Origin: Symsagittifera roscoffensis
Lineage: Eukaryota; Xenacoelomorpha; Acoela; Convolutidae
Assembly: GCF_963678635.1 (NCBI RefSeq)
Contig: NC_087067.1
Location: 32,588,401 to 32,648,400, forward strand
Reading direction: 5' to 3'
DNA: 60,000 nucleotides
The translations under genes and the position numbers were made by a program. Positions 51,514-59,886 of this stretch are shown piece after piece; position 1 is the stretch's first letter, and every line of letters begins with the position of its first letter. The notes under the pieces are model-generated. The model did not search any database. It had not been told where the DNA came from and saw only the letters and a list, made by a program, of their open reading frames with translations.

Positions 51514-51700
51514 ATCGCTTCTCGGCCTTTTGGCTAAGATCATGTGTAGTATCTGTTCTTGTCAGCTTAATATCTGGCATGCTGGGCATAGCCTGGCACC
51601 AATATTAAACTGATTTTTACTTCCCGAGTTAACACCGAAGCTTGCTTCAGTTGACTCACGGATTGTCCCGGTCTTACACTACCATCGGGAGCAGTCCACC
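51514..51700 (+). ncRNA. U2: U2 snRNA, copy 36 (consensus)
   Basis: Identical to consensus. The spacer downstream is split by the retrotransposon about 600 bp behind the gene, well clear of the 3' processing region. Confidence 0.97.
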
Positions 51701-52285
51701 TGAAAATTCTGAACCTGCAAATTATCTTAATAGAGTGAAGATGTCAGTATGAAGAGTCTAATTAAGCCTGGTGAATTGCGCGAACGGCCATAACTTGCCC
51801 AAAAAACTTAAGACTTCCAAATTTTTCTATTTCTATCGTAAGACCATCGTCAAATCTTGGGGGACTGAGAAAATGAACCAATTTGGTCGAACCAGTTCAA
51901 AGTTATGAGTTCTTGAAAGCTCGGTGATGCCAAAAAGTTAAGCCTAATCGAGCGTGGTGCAAAAAACGAAAATTTCAAAATTTTTGTTCTTTTCTGTCTA
52001 AATTTTATTTTTTCAATATCGTATCACAATTTTGGACTCAGAAAAATTCCAACGAGCCCAAAACGACTTCTTTAGCTTCAGTGTTCGTGGAGTAATCATC
52101 AGTTGAAATTTTGGGGGGGAGCTGAAATTCGGCCATTTTGGAAGAAAATCGACCTAAAAGCTAACTTTTAAGTTAGTGCAATTTTTTTCTTGCATTTTTC
52201 ATAAAATGGGGTGCTCTCTGCTGTCGCAGAGTGCATTCAAAGAAACTTATCAAATAGATTTGAAATTTTACCTATTTAATAAGTG

Positions 52286-52303
52286 TATCACAACAATTAG
52301 GCT
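52286..52303. repeat. Target-site duplication, left copy
   Basis: TATCACAACAATTAGGCT, adjoining the 3' end of the element. The base before it is G where array units have T, so the original duplication may have been 19 bp (TTATCAC...) with a later change here. Confidence 0.95.
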
Positions 52304-52312
52304 TTCAAATAA

Positions 52313-52318
52313 TTTATT
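52313..52318 (-). terminator. Polyadenylation signal AATAAA of the retrotransposon
   Basis: AATAAA on the minus strand, nine bases before the element's 3' end (…AATAAATTATTTGAA). No A-rich tail follows, unlike mammalian L1. Confidence 0.6.
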
Positions 52319-52435
52319 AACGATTGTAATTACAAATTACAAAAGAGGAAAGCAACTAGTTACACATATTTAGTTACAGTTAGCAGAAAAAATATGACAT
52401 CAAATGTAATATAATACACCATGAAGATAATCATT

Positions 52436-52985
52436 TTATGGAATGGAACCAAGTTTTTTGAGATATTCAGATGTATCTTGACACCATGATGATATCAGCT
52501 TAGCTACAATGTATTTCATGCCTATTACATTTTCTTCAACAAGCAGATCTTTTATTGAATTGAAATTAAGTTTTTCTTTAAAAGTAGAGCAGTTTTCACA
52601 AGCGAAAAACAAATGTTGCATGGTTTCGAACTCTCTTTCACAAGAGTAACAAAGGGGGTGGTCCACCAAACTTTTAATCCATTTCCTGGGCTTATCCAGA
52701 TAACTGTTTAAGAAAAATAAGTAGAGAATGTTTTTATCTAGAGGGGTGAACTTTTTATGTTTCCATATTTTGGTTAGGAATTGAAATATCAAGGATTTGT
52801 CTGATAGATTAAGATCCGGGTAGAAGTTCGCAATTTTTCTAGCTATAACCTTCGTTTTATAATTTGGAAGCATCAACTCTGCATAAAGACTAGATATGTT
52901 CATCTTCATAGGATCAATTACTTTTCCATTTTGAACTAGCTGAAAACTATCTCGAGCAAACTCGAGAATGAAAATGTTTTTTTTT
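52436..52985 (-). CDS. ORF2 C-terminal domain with CCHC finger (frame-shifted)
   Basis: This frame continues the RT protein if one base of the A9 run at 52977-52985 is dropped. From the internal Met at 52909 it runs 157 codons to a stop at 52436. CYSC…QHLFFAC (C87, C90, H99, C104 counted from that Met) is the CX2CX8HX4C finger found behind the RT in L1/Tx1-group elements. It is preceded by a tryptophan- and lysine-rich stretch. The shift could be a true mutation or a sequencing error in the homopolymer. Confidence 0.85.
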
Positions 52986-54959
52986 GATTAAAAAATTTTT
53001 GAAGGATCTGAAAATCTTAGATTTTTTGAAGTAGATCACTTCTTTGTTGCTACCCAAGGTATTAAGTAGGGATACCATGTCGAAAATTTTTGCTGCCGCA
53101 ATATAAAAATTTAAATTTTTGAAGCCTGTGCCTCCATTATTGAATGGAAGGTATAAGATCTGCTTGTTGATTGAATGTTTTCCTCCAAGCCATACACTGT
53201 TAATCAATTTCATTTCTAACCTATCAATGAAAGTTTTTGTCAACTCCAAGTGCCTCATCACATATACGAGTCTTGATGTCACAAAAGTCTCAATATTCAG
53301 GCTTCGCGCCCGGATAGTCATACATTTTAAGCTGAATTTAGCTGAATTATTAATCGTATCTTCCAATATCTTGGTTTTAATTTTCAATGAATCATTCAAG
53401 CTTAAGCGTATGCCTAATAATTTAATGGCTGATACTTTCTTCAATTGTTTAGGCACGAAACCTAAACTCAGAACTTTTGTTTTATCTACATTTATAGCAA
53501 GTTTTGATACCAAATTGAATTTATTGATTTCATCAAGTAAATTTCCGATACAAGCGCGTTTAATGAAAACACTAATATCATCGGCGTAGGCCACAATTTT
53601 AAGTGCTTGGTTGGATTTGATAGAATTATTATAGCGTATGGCTTGGAGTAAAGGTTCCATTCCTAAAATGAACAAAAGCGCCGAAAGAGGGCATCCTTGT
53701 TTAATCCCATTGTCGACTCTAATTGATCGTGATAGGTAGCCACCTATTTCTATCATCGCTTTGGTATCAGTATATATGATGGATATCAAAGAAGTTATGA
53801 TTTCTGGACAGCCTATGGCTGTTAAAACGTTCAAAATGTAATCACGGTCCATACGGTCAAAAGCCTTACTGAAATCGATGGCTACCACACAATTAGATTT
53901 TCCGAGTTTTTCTTGAGCTAATCTAGCCCTAATTATGGCTGTATGAATACTGCGCTTTGGCAAATAAGCAAGTTGATGTTTGCGTATTAGATGATTTAAA
54001 GGGTCTCTTAAACGAGATGCCAGAACATGGGAAAGAATTTTGAGATCAGTGTTAAGGAGGCTTATTGGTCGGAATTCGTCCACATTTAAACTGTTTTCAA
54101 TTTTTGGGATGAGTTTTATTATTGAAATGAGAAATGACCTAGGTGCCGCTTTATTGTAGCACATCGAGTTAAATAATTCAGCGAGCAACGGAGCGAAAAA
54201 ATTTGAGTGGCTTTTATACAAGTCTGAAGTAAGACCATCAGATCCAGGTGCGCTATTTTTATTTAATTTATTTATAGCTTGCTTCACTTCCTCTTCACCT
54301 ATTGGCGAATTATTAAACATTTTGGTAATTTTCTTTATTCGTTTTGAATTCCGCAGCTTAAAAACATTCAAAAGCTCCTCCCTGGGTGCGTAGTTGGCGT
54401 CAGCAACCGTTTTTTTAAAGTAAATATTGGAAAAAAAGCTCGAGAATTCGTTCAAAATTTCATCAATGTCATTGGAAATTTCACCACTTTTCAGCTTTAT
54501 TTGCTTAATACTTTTATTAACTTTGAAGTAACTTAGCAGTGATTTGAGCGCACCCGAATCACCATGGTTGAGGTCCAAATAAAATCCACGAATGGACTTA
54601 AATTTGGTCCTCAAGTCCATCTCGTCTCGGAGAGAAGAGTAAGGACAGTTGGCCTGTCTAGAGGCCAACTGGGGCTGTCTGGTTGTCTCTGAATTGATGG
54701 AATGTATATCTGCAGGCGTACTACTTTGTATGTAGGGGGCGATATCTTTATTCAATTGTCTATGGCCATTAATGCATAAAAAACGCAACCAGTCACGAAG
54801 TCTGGCTTTAAATTTGTCGTATGTCCCTGATAATGGCAGTTTCAGAGACTCATCAGACAGCCCCTGGAGTGTTTCTACCAGTTCTGAAGGCTTATTGTGC
54901 TCTCTAACTACGTTATAATTCAATTTCCAGTAACTTTGGCCAACCAAAACTTTGCCCAA
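52947..54959 (-). CDS. ORF2 reverse transcriptase part
   Basis: A 670-codon open frame coding the RNA-dependent DNA polymerase that copies element RNA at the nicked target. FRPISLLNTD (296-305) is RT block 2a; IDFSKAFDR (361-369) holds the first catalytic Asp (362); GIKQGCPLSALLF (418-430) is the template-contact motif; AYADDISVF (457-465) holds the catalytic YADD. LLGIRLS (514-520) is the usual strand after the palm. All catalytic residues are present. Residues 1-230 are linker of low recognisability. The frame ends in KKKHFHSRVCSR, the result of a shift at an A9 run (52977-52985). It has no start codon of its own: it is the middle of ORF2. Confidence 0.92.
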   Translation of the reverse strand: MGKVLVGQSYWKLNYNVVREHNKPSELVETLQGLSDESLKLPLSGTYDKFKARLRDWLRFLCINGHRQLNKDIAPYIQSSTPADIHSINSETTRQPQLASRQANCPYSSLRDEMDLRTKFKSIRGFYLDLNHGDSGALKSLLSYFKVNKSIKQIKLKSGEISNDIDEILNEFSSFFSNIYFKKTVADANYAPREELLNVFKLRNSKRIKKITKMFNNSPIGEEEVKQAINKLNKNSAPGSDGLTSDLYKSHSNFFAPLLAELFNSMCYNKAAPRSFLISIIKLIPKIENSLNVDEFRPISLLNTDLKILSHVLASRLRDPLNHLIRKHQLAYLPKRSIHTAIIRARLAQEKLGKSNCVVAIDFSKAFDRMDRDYILNVLTAIGCPEIITSLISIIYTDTKAMIEIGGYLSRSIRVDNGIKQGCPLSALLFILGMEPLLQAIRYNNSIKSNQALKIVAYADDISVFIKRACIGNLLDEINKFNLVSKLAINVDKTKVLSLGFVPKQLKKVSAIKLLGIRLSLNDSLKIKTKILEDTINNSAKFSLKCMTIRARSLNIETFVTSRLVYVMRHLELTKTFIDRLEMKLINSVWLGGKHSINKQILYLPFNNGGTGFKNLNFYIAAAKIFDMVSLLNTLGSNKEVIYFKKSKIFRSFKNFLIKKKHFHSRVCSR

Positions 54960-55419
54960 CCAAAATCAATGAATCTCTACGTTGCTCGGCTAATTTGTTA
55001 GCTAGGCCAGTAAGGACTGAGTAGTCCTTGCTGAGGGGATTGATATATATAGAGCAGTAAATGCTGCCAGATTCTGACTCTTTCAGAGCCAAAGCCATGT
55101 GGCTTTGGTAGAAACTCTGAATTTTCCATTTATTGGGAAATAATAAAAGTAAACCTCCTGAGTTATTTTGGCTGCATGGCTGGATTAGATAATTCAATTT
55201 ATAGCTGGTCAAAATGGCCTTATGCTTTGAGCTTAATACATACAATTTTGTTTCTTGTAACGCTATAACGTAGTCATGATGTAATTTCCCCCCATGTTTT
55301 GGCTTATTCAGGTCAACCAGGATGCCTAGAAGTTTGAGGTGGTTACCTAGACCTCTACAGTTCAATGTATAAAAGCACGTCATGACTAGATTATAAGTCT
55401 GTTGGAAATATTTTTGCAT
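54913..55419 (-). CDS. ORF2 endonuclease part, N-terminal two-thirds only (segment 3)
   Basis: A 168-codon frame. LNCRGLG (residues 19-25) and DYVIALQETKL (49-59; catalytic Glu 56) are the first two motifs of APE-type LINE endonucleases, and SGGLLLLF follows at 87-94. The family's next motif, GDFN, should come after LILVG (151-155), but the sequence instead changes to QSYWKLNYN, typical of the region between endonuclease and RT. The catalytic Asp/Asn pair and the terminal SDH motif are absent. The final 14 or so residues are an artefact of a 16-bp tandem duplication that throws the frame off. It would nick target DNA if complete; as it stands it should be inactive. Confidence 0.85.
   Translation of the reverse strand: MQKYFQQTYNLVMTCFYTLNCRGLGNHLKLLGILVDLNKPKHGGKLHHDYVIALQETKLYVLSSKHKAILTSYKLNYLIQPCSQNNSGGLLLLFPNKWKIQSFYQSHMALALKESESGSIYCSIYINPLSKDYSVLTGLANKLAEQRRDSLILVGQSFGWPKLLEIEL
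54934..54965. repeat. 16-bp tandem duplication breaking the ORF2 frame
   Basis: CTTTGGCCAACCAAAA is followed directly by CTTTGCCCAACCAAAA (one mismatch). Sixteen bases is one more than a multiple of three, which is exactly the frame difference between the endonuclease part and the RT part. The RT frame has no ATG of its own here (it opens at TTG inside the repeat). Confidence 0.9.
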
Positions 55420-55489
55420 GCGAGTTTGAATAGTTAAAGATAGCCGGTTTCATAATGTTATTCGGGGTTTTATGAGTAAAGACCTGATG

Positions 55490-55960
55490 GGGTTTTAATA
55501 TCACCACCACCAAAATCAACGTATCTCCCCGTATCATGCTTTCGAGCTAGGGCAGTAAGGACTGAAAAGTCCTTACTGTGGGGATTGATGCAAATAGAGC
55601 AGTATATACTGCCAGATTCTGACTTTGTCAAAGCCGAAACTTTTCGGATTTGGTAAAATCTCTGAAAATTCCAGTTTTCGGTTGAGAAAAAGTTGGAAAT
55701 TTCTAACTTACACTATTTGCATGTTTGGAATGAATTATTTAGTTTAAAATTGATCAAGATGGCGTTTTCTTTTAAGCTTAATACATACAGTTTTGATTCT
55801 GGAAATGCTATAACGTAGTCATGTCGTACTTTTCTTTCAAAATTTGGCTTGCTGAGGTCAATATAGATGCAATTCATACTGATGTGGTCCTTATAACCTC
55901 TAGGACGTTCTGAAAACATGCATGTCTTGACTAAGTTATACGTTTTTCCTATGCAAATCG
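55490..55960 (-). pseudogene. Endonuclease-like segment 2 (degenerate)
   Basis: The coded stretch TYNLVKTCMF…DYVIAFPESKLYVLS aligns to TYNLVMTCFY…DYVIALQETKLYVLS of segment 3, then a stop interrupts it (after NNSFQTCK). Downstream DNA continues the homology (SESGSIYCSI, INPHSKDFSVLTALA) to the same end point as segment 3, next to CGTTGATTTTGG. The conserved LNCRG is replaced, and the glutamate is kept within PESK rather than QETK. An open frame of 183 codons (55713-56264) joins the end of segment 1 to the start of segment 2 and is therefore a chimera, not a domain. Confidence 0.75.
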
Positions 55961-56039
55961 CATGCAAAGTTACTAATTTCGTCTTAGCCGTTATTACGAT
56001 GTAAGTCAAGGTTAAAAGTACCAGTAAGTGATGTCTTGC

Positions 56040-56480
56040 TTTACCCATCCCCAAGAAAACCTTCTCGTCTCTCCGGTGTCCAGTCAAACAATTGACTAGA
56101 CCACCAAGGTCTGAAAAGGCCTTGCTGAGGAGATTGACATACCTCTTGCAGCAAACGTTGCATGATTCAAAATTTTTAAAGGTCAAAGCATTTTGACTTT
56201 CAAAAAATGTGTCAAAATTCCAATTAAGGGTAAAAAATGTAGACAATAGTACTGAATTATGCAAACTGCCTGTCTGGAGTTTAAAGCTCAGACCTCTATT
56301 AACGAAAAAAGACTGTTTTTTTAGAGGTTAGAGCGTCTAGTTTTTTAAATTTTAGACCTAAAATGTAGTGTTTATGCGACGTTTTCCCACGTTCTGGCTT
56401 TCTTATTGGAACAAGGATGCCTAGAGGTTTCAGCTTCTCAGTGAAACCGCTGCTCTTTAGAAATTTAAAGCACAACATTA
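56040..56480 (-). pseudogene. Endonuclease-like segment 1 (degenerate, nearest ORF1)
   Basis: At DNA level it parallels segment 3. ACCTCTAGGCATCCTTGTT matches the part coding LLGILVDL, and the later part codes a stretch aligning to the NPLSKDYSVLTGLANKLAEQRRD region (here NLLSKAFSDLGGLVNCLTGHRRD). The first half has several stops (for example TTCGTTAATAG near 56300). It starts straight after the ORF1 stop. The catalytic asparagine and glutamate of the APE fold are not recognisable here. It lies about 530-540 bp from the equivalent part of segment 2. Confidence 0.7.
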
Positions 56481-56489
56481 TGAAAAAGT

Positions 56490-57497
56490 TTATGTATGAG
56501 AAGTTTTTAGACTCGATACCTGTTGTTCTCTTTTTTGCAGTTTTGATGGAGTCTGCTTCTCCGCGTCAGGGCTGCTGTGTCGTCTCTGTGATTTCTGGCG
56601 GCTGAACGCCCCACTCCTTCTGAGGCTACTGCGCGCCTTCATCACATGCCAGTCCTCCTCATCCACTCGGCCCTCAGAGGCCGGAGTCCCATCAGCAGAA
56701 TTGCTTTTGGCCAAATCAGATGTCGTCTGGTTGACCTCTGGTGGTTGTTGTCTCCTGATCCGACGCCAGGAATCATCATGACCAATATAAGGCTTTTTCT
56801 CTTCCTTGCATAGACTGCAGGAATGAATTGACGGGACATGCGCGTTGAAGGGTAGATCGAGCCATTTGAATGGCCGAGTTTTGACAGCGTTGAACGACCA
56901 CTGCCTCAGGTCAGTTTCAGCGCTCTCATTGGGGATTCTGATAATGGCCGAAGCTTTACCATTGAAGAAGCTCCCCTGTCCACACTTCTCGCGTTGACGC
57001 GTAACTTCTCCCTCTACATGAACTGTTGGGGGGAGCTGCAGGGCTTCGAGGACTGCCTCATCGTCACAAAGCCCGGGCACCTGGTTCATGCGTAGCATGG
57101 CCGTCTTTGGAAACCCGGTTGGATCGTATCTCCAGAAGTGGTCACCCGTTGGGAAGATAGTTTTGTCAAGGAGCTGCAGTCCTTCTGTCTTCATGATGGT
57201 CAGGTCGTCCTCCGCCTCACTTGGAGCGATAACGATTAAAGAATGTAATCTTTTTTCTTTGACAGTAGAGAAAGCTTTGGAGATGGTAATTTGCTCTCGA
57301 TGATGGGGTTTAAAGGAGGACAAGATGTCAACAATGGTTTTTTTTGAGGCAGTTTCGAAACTAGCATTAGACTTGAAATGTTCTTTTGTAAAGGGAGGAA
57401 TGATTGTCATTTTTAAGAATGAAGTGACTTTAATATGAGGTCTTGCAATGCCCTCAGCGAGAACTTCAGAGAAAGAAGGCGACTGGCTATCAGCCAT
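56490..57497 (-). CDS. Retrotransposon ORF1 protein (gag-like, RNA binding)
   Basis: An intact 335-codon frame from the first ATG (MADSQSPSFSEV), about 100 bp from the 5' end of the element. An open stretch 10 codons upstream begins at TTG, so I prefer the ATG. Residues 80-160 (…RMNQVPGLCDDEAVLEAL…) resemble the RRM-like core of L1/Tx1 ORF1 proteins. A short finger-like CSLC…GH (C227, C230, H240) lies after an aromatic WLDLPF; the fourth ligand is not obvious. The last 80 residues are polar and basic. ORF1 proteins bind element RNA and act as chaperones in the retrotransposition particle. The family assignment is by pattern only. It has no stop or shift, unlike ORF2 in the same element. Confidence 0.8.
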   Translation of the reverse strand: MADSQSPSFSEVLAEGIARPHIKVTSFLKMTIIPPFTKEHFKSNASFETASKKTIVDILSSFKPHHREQITISKAFSTVKEKRLHSLIVIAPSEAEDDLTIMKTEGLQLLDKTIFPTGDHFWRYDPTGFPKTAMLRMNQVPGLCDDEAVLEALQLPPTVHVEGEVTRQREKCGQGSFFNGKASAIIRIPNESAETDLRQWSFNAVKTRPFKWLDLPFNAHVPSIHSCSLCKEEKKPYIGHDDSWRRIRRQQPPEVNQTTSDLAKSNSADGTPASEGRVDEEDWHVMKARSSLRRSGAFSRQKSQRRHSSPDAEKQTPSKLQKREQQVSSLKTSHT

Positions 57498-57597
57498 GTC
57501 CAAAAGTAAGTAATGCGTGGAAAACAATGCAAATTTATCTTCAGTTTAATCTCGGTAACAAAAGAAAAAGTAATTTTGATATAATCACGAGCCAAAT

Positions 57598-57615
57598 TAT
57601 CACAACAATTAGGCT
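57598..57615. repeat. Target-site duplication, right copy
   Basis: Perfect 18-bp match to the left copy, adjoining the element's 5' end. The unit then continues normally (AAAAGCATCTATCAG). Identity of the two copies indicates a fairly recent insertion. Confidence 0.95.
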
Positions 57616-58266
57616 AAAAGCATCTATCAGTATCCTGGCTGGTATTCGACCATATGCCACTAACGTTGAGTGAGCAGCTATCATGCCATCGATGGTCATC
57701 TAAGACACCCTGTACACGCTCCGTAGGTTTTGACCAGCCGATTTGGCCATAAAACTCATTGGGCCAAAAAAATTCTGAAAATTGTCAATTTTTCAAATTT
57801 TGTTTGAATTGCATAAATTATAACGTGAGCGTGCAAAATTTTACATGGTATAAGAGCATATTTCTACTCTCGTGCGAGGGCGAGTGTTTTAAAAGTAATG
57901 TACATAGTTATATGCTAGTCAGGATATAAATGGAAGCGGAATTACTCAAATGCCTAAGGCAGAACCGCAGATTCTGTCTTTGTCTACATCGTTAAGCCCA
58001 TGTCGTATGTAACGGCACAAACGCAGATGGTTATAACGTAGTCTACTGTACTCTTACGATAGATTTACTAGCCAGCAGGGGAGTTTTGTTAGGGCGAAGT
58101 GTCATTATGGCTACCTCTTTTCAACTTTCCCCCTTGACCTTTCATAAGTTGGTCCGGGAGCAACCCAGCTCTCAACCCAGTCGGATAAATATAAATTTTT
58201 ATGATGCGAGCTGTTTTTTCATTGTTGTGTTCAAGGCATGTACCAAAATTAGGAAAAGGTTTAGCT

Positions 58267-58453
58267 ATCGCTTCTCGGCCTTTTGGCTAAGATCATGTGT
58301 AGTATCTGTTCTTGTCAGCTTAATATCTGGCATGCTGGGCATAGCCTGGCACCAATATTAAACTGATTTTTACTTCCCGAGTTAACACCGAAGCTTGCTT
58401 CAGTTGACTCACGGATTTTCCCGGTCTTACACTACCATCGGGAGCAGTCCACC
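58267..58453 (+). ncRNA. U2: U2 snRNA, copy 37
   Basis: One change, G152T in stem IV (also in copy 15). About 650 bp of normal spacer lies between the retrotransposon and the gene, so its promoter is probably intact. Confidence 0.96.
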
Positions 58454-59699
58454 TGAAAATTCTGAACCTGCAAATTATCTTAATAGAGTGAAGATGTCAG
58501 TATGAAGAGTCTAATTGAGCCTGGTGAATTGCGCGAACGGCCATAACTTGCCCAAAAAACTTAAGACTTCCAAATTTTTCTATTTCTATCGTAAGACCAT
58601 CGTCAAATCTTGGGGGACTGAGAAAATGAACCAATTTGGTCGAACCAGTTCAAAGTTATGAGTTCTTGAAAGCTCGGTGATGCCAAAAAGTTAAGCCTAA
58701 TCGAGCGTGGTGCAAAAAACGAAAATTTCAAAATTTGTGTTCTTTTCTGTCTAAATTTTATTTTTTCAATATCGTATCACAATTTTGGACTCAGAACAAT
58801 TCCAACGAGCCCAAAACGACTTCTTTAGCTTCAGTGTTCGTGGAGTAATCATCAGTTGAAATTTTGGGGGGAGCTGAAATTCGGCCATTTTGGAAGAAAA
58901 TCGACCTAAAAGCTAACTTTTAAGTTAATGCAATTTTTTTCTTGCATAAAATGGGGTGCTCTCTGCTGTCGCAGAGTGCATTCAAAGAAACTTATCAAAT
59001 ATATTTGAAAACTTACCTATTTAATAAGTTGATCACAACAATTAGGCTAAAAGCATCTATCAGTATCCTGGCTGGTAATCGACCATATGCCACTAACGTT
59101 GAGTGAGCAGCTATCATGCCATCGATGGTCATCTAAGACACCCTGTACACGCTCCGTAGGTTTTGACCAGCCGATTTGGCCATAAAACTCATTGGGCCAA
59201 AAAAATTCTGAAAATTGTCAATTTTTCAAATTTTGTTTGAATTGCATAAATTATAACGTGAGCGTGCAAAATTTTACATGGTATAAGAGCATATTTCTAC
59301 TCTCGCGCGAGGGCGAGTGTTTTAAAAGTAATGTACATAGTTATATGCTAGTCAGGATATAAATGGAAGCGGAATTACTCAAATGCCTAAGGCAGAACCG
59401 CAGATTCTGTCTTTGTCTACATCGTTAAGCCCATGTCGTATGTAACGGCACAAACGCAGATGGTTATAACGTAACCTACTGTACTCTTACGATAGATTTA
59501 CTAGCCAGCAGGGGAGTTTTGTTAGGGCGAAGTGTCATTATGGCTACCTCTTTTCAACTTTCCCCCTTGACCTTTCATAAGTTGGTCCGGGAGCAACCCA
59601 GCTCTCAACCCAGTCGGATAAATATAAATTTTTATGATGCCAGCTGTTTTTTCATTGTTGTGTTCAAGGCATGTACCAAAATTAGGAAAAGGTTTAGCT

Positions 59700-59886
59700 A
59701 TCGCTTCTCGGCCTTTTGGCGAAGATCATGTGTAGTATCTGTTCTTGTCAGCTTAATATCTGGCATGCTGGGCATAGCCTGGCACCAATATTAAACTGAT
59801 TTTTACTTCCCGAGTTAACACCGAAGCTTGCTTCAGTTGACTCACGGATTGTCCCGGTCTTACACTACCATCGGGAGCAGTCCACC
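59700..59886 (+). ncRNA. U2: U2 snRNA, copy 38
   Basis: One change, T22G, in the GCU (nt 20-22) that forms helix Ib with the AGC of U6 in known U2/U6 models. A private change upstream (GATGCCAGCTG for GATGCGAGCTG) falls in the candidate proximal element. Confidence 0.95.

Larger units (their letters stand above)
52304..57597 (-). mobile_element. Non-LTR retrotransposon (APE-type LINE, L1/Tx1-like RT), full-length by boundaries
   Basis: The 5,294-bp element lies between two copies of an 18-bp spacer sequence and interrupts a unit without loss. In element orientation it has about 100 bp of 5' leader, ORF1, three tandem endonuclease-like segments, the reverse transcriptase part of ORF2, a C-terminal CCHC finger, a 3' trailer of about 130 bp and AATAAA close to the end, with no poly(A) tail. 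RT motifs (FRPISLLNTD, SKAFDR, GCPLSALLF, YADD) and the two-ORF layout point to the L1/Tx1 group. Members of the Tx1 clade include site-specific elements such as Keno, which targets U2 genes; this one sits in the spacer, about 650 bp upstream of a U2 gene. ORF2 is broken, so this copy is not autonomous. Confidence 0.93.

Noticed and set aside
53119-53589. 156-codon plus-strand frame within the retrotransposon
   Set aside because: Antisense shadow of the RT coding region, where the minus-strand frame carries all catalytic motifs.
56642-56839. 65-codon minus-strand frame inside ORF1
   Set aside because: Alternative-frame shadow of ORF1; rich in arginine and methionine with no family pattern.
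57443-57673. 76-codon plus-strand frame running from the retrotransposon 5' end into the array
   Set aside because: Crosses the insertion boundary and target-site duplication; accidental fusion.
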